Assembly: GCF_013778505.1 (NCBI RefSeq)
Contig: NZ_JAAOWU010000008.1
Location: forward strand, 175,519 to 239,518
From: Pseudomonas sivasensis
GTDB taxonomy: Bacteria; Pseudomonadota; Gammaproteobacteria; Pseudomonadales; Pseudomonadaceae
Direction: 5' to 3'
Length of the DNA stretch: 64,000 bases
Below are positions 63,994 through 64,000 of this stretch, in pieces. Below the pieces are notes generated by a model, which was given only the letters and a program-made list of their open reading frames with translations, was not told the DNA's origin and made no database searches. Each line of letters begins with the position of its first letter. The first letter of the stretch is position 1. The position numbers were made by a program, and so were the translations under genes.

Positions 63994-64000
63994 GGAGTGA

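Overview
The window is a stretch of a Pseudomonas chromosome, most likely of the P. fluorescens group. The evidence is the high GC with Pseudomonas codon use, the ptxS-kgu 2-ketogluconate locus, the fapABCDEF functional-amyloid operon, the aerobic cobalamin genes, and several dispersed REP-pair repeats of the GTGGGAGGGGGCTTGC type known from this group. I saw no rRNA, tRNA, CRISPR array, insertion sequence or prophage.

Left part (1-12.1 kb). The C-terminal half of an RND efflux pump is followed by a DUF1345 membrane protein and an AraC regulator/LysE exporter pair. Then comes an accessory block (about 4.1-12.1 kb) with less GC-rich stretches: a two-repeat jelly-roll-like protein, a small unknown, an autotransporter with a G8 homopolymer in its passenger, and two large paralogous proteins built of about 120-residue beta-type repeats.

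12.2-26 kb. LacI-type PtxS and kguE-kguK-kguT-kguD form the 2-ketogluconate catabolic unit, with two perfect copies of the PtxS palindrome. After it lie a chemoreceptor, an NCS2 nucleobase permease, a LEA-2 lipoprotein, a GNAT enzyme, a nitrilase with a divergent LysR regulator, an ElaB/YqjD-type (DUF883) protein and a DpkA-like imine reductase.

26-34.6 kb. A PepSY protein and an orphan FecR-like anti-sigma protein precede fapABCDEF. A sigma-54 promoter lies upstream of fapA, a strong intrinsic terminator lies between fapC and fapD, and a sigma-54 enhancer-binding protein is convergent downstream.

34.6-52.8 kb. This is mostly housekeeping: zwf-gnd-HAD, a phosphoethanolamine transferase, a siderophore receptor whose Shine-Dalgarno sits in a long leader hairpin below a Fur box, zapE, pepN and the chain nadK-phosphatase-rhomboid-DUF1315-DUF2797-pepN.

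52.9-62.4 kb. The cobalt/B12 region has two back-to-back cobalamin riboswitches. One governs cobW-cobN and probably a cobaltochelatase AAA+/VWA gene; the other governs cbtB-cbtA-cobE and perhaps cobM. The AAA+/VWA gene carries a textbook -1 frameshift signal (slippery A AAA AAG, 5-nt spacer, 14-bp hairpin), so a single gene can give both the small (ChlI-like) and medium (ChlD-like) chelatase subunits.

Right edge. nfuA is followed by about 770 bp of non-coding repeats, including a six-copy 11-bp tandem repeat and a near-perfect three-way-junction element.
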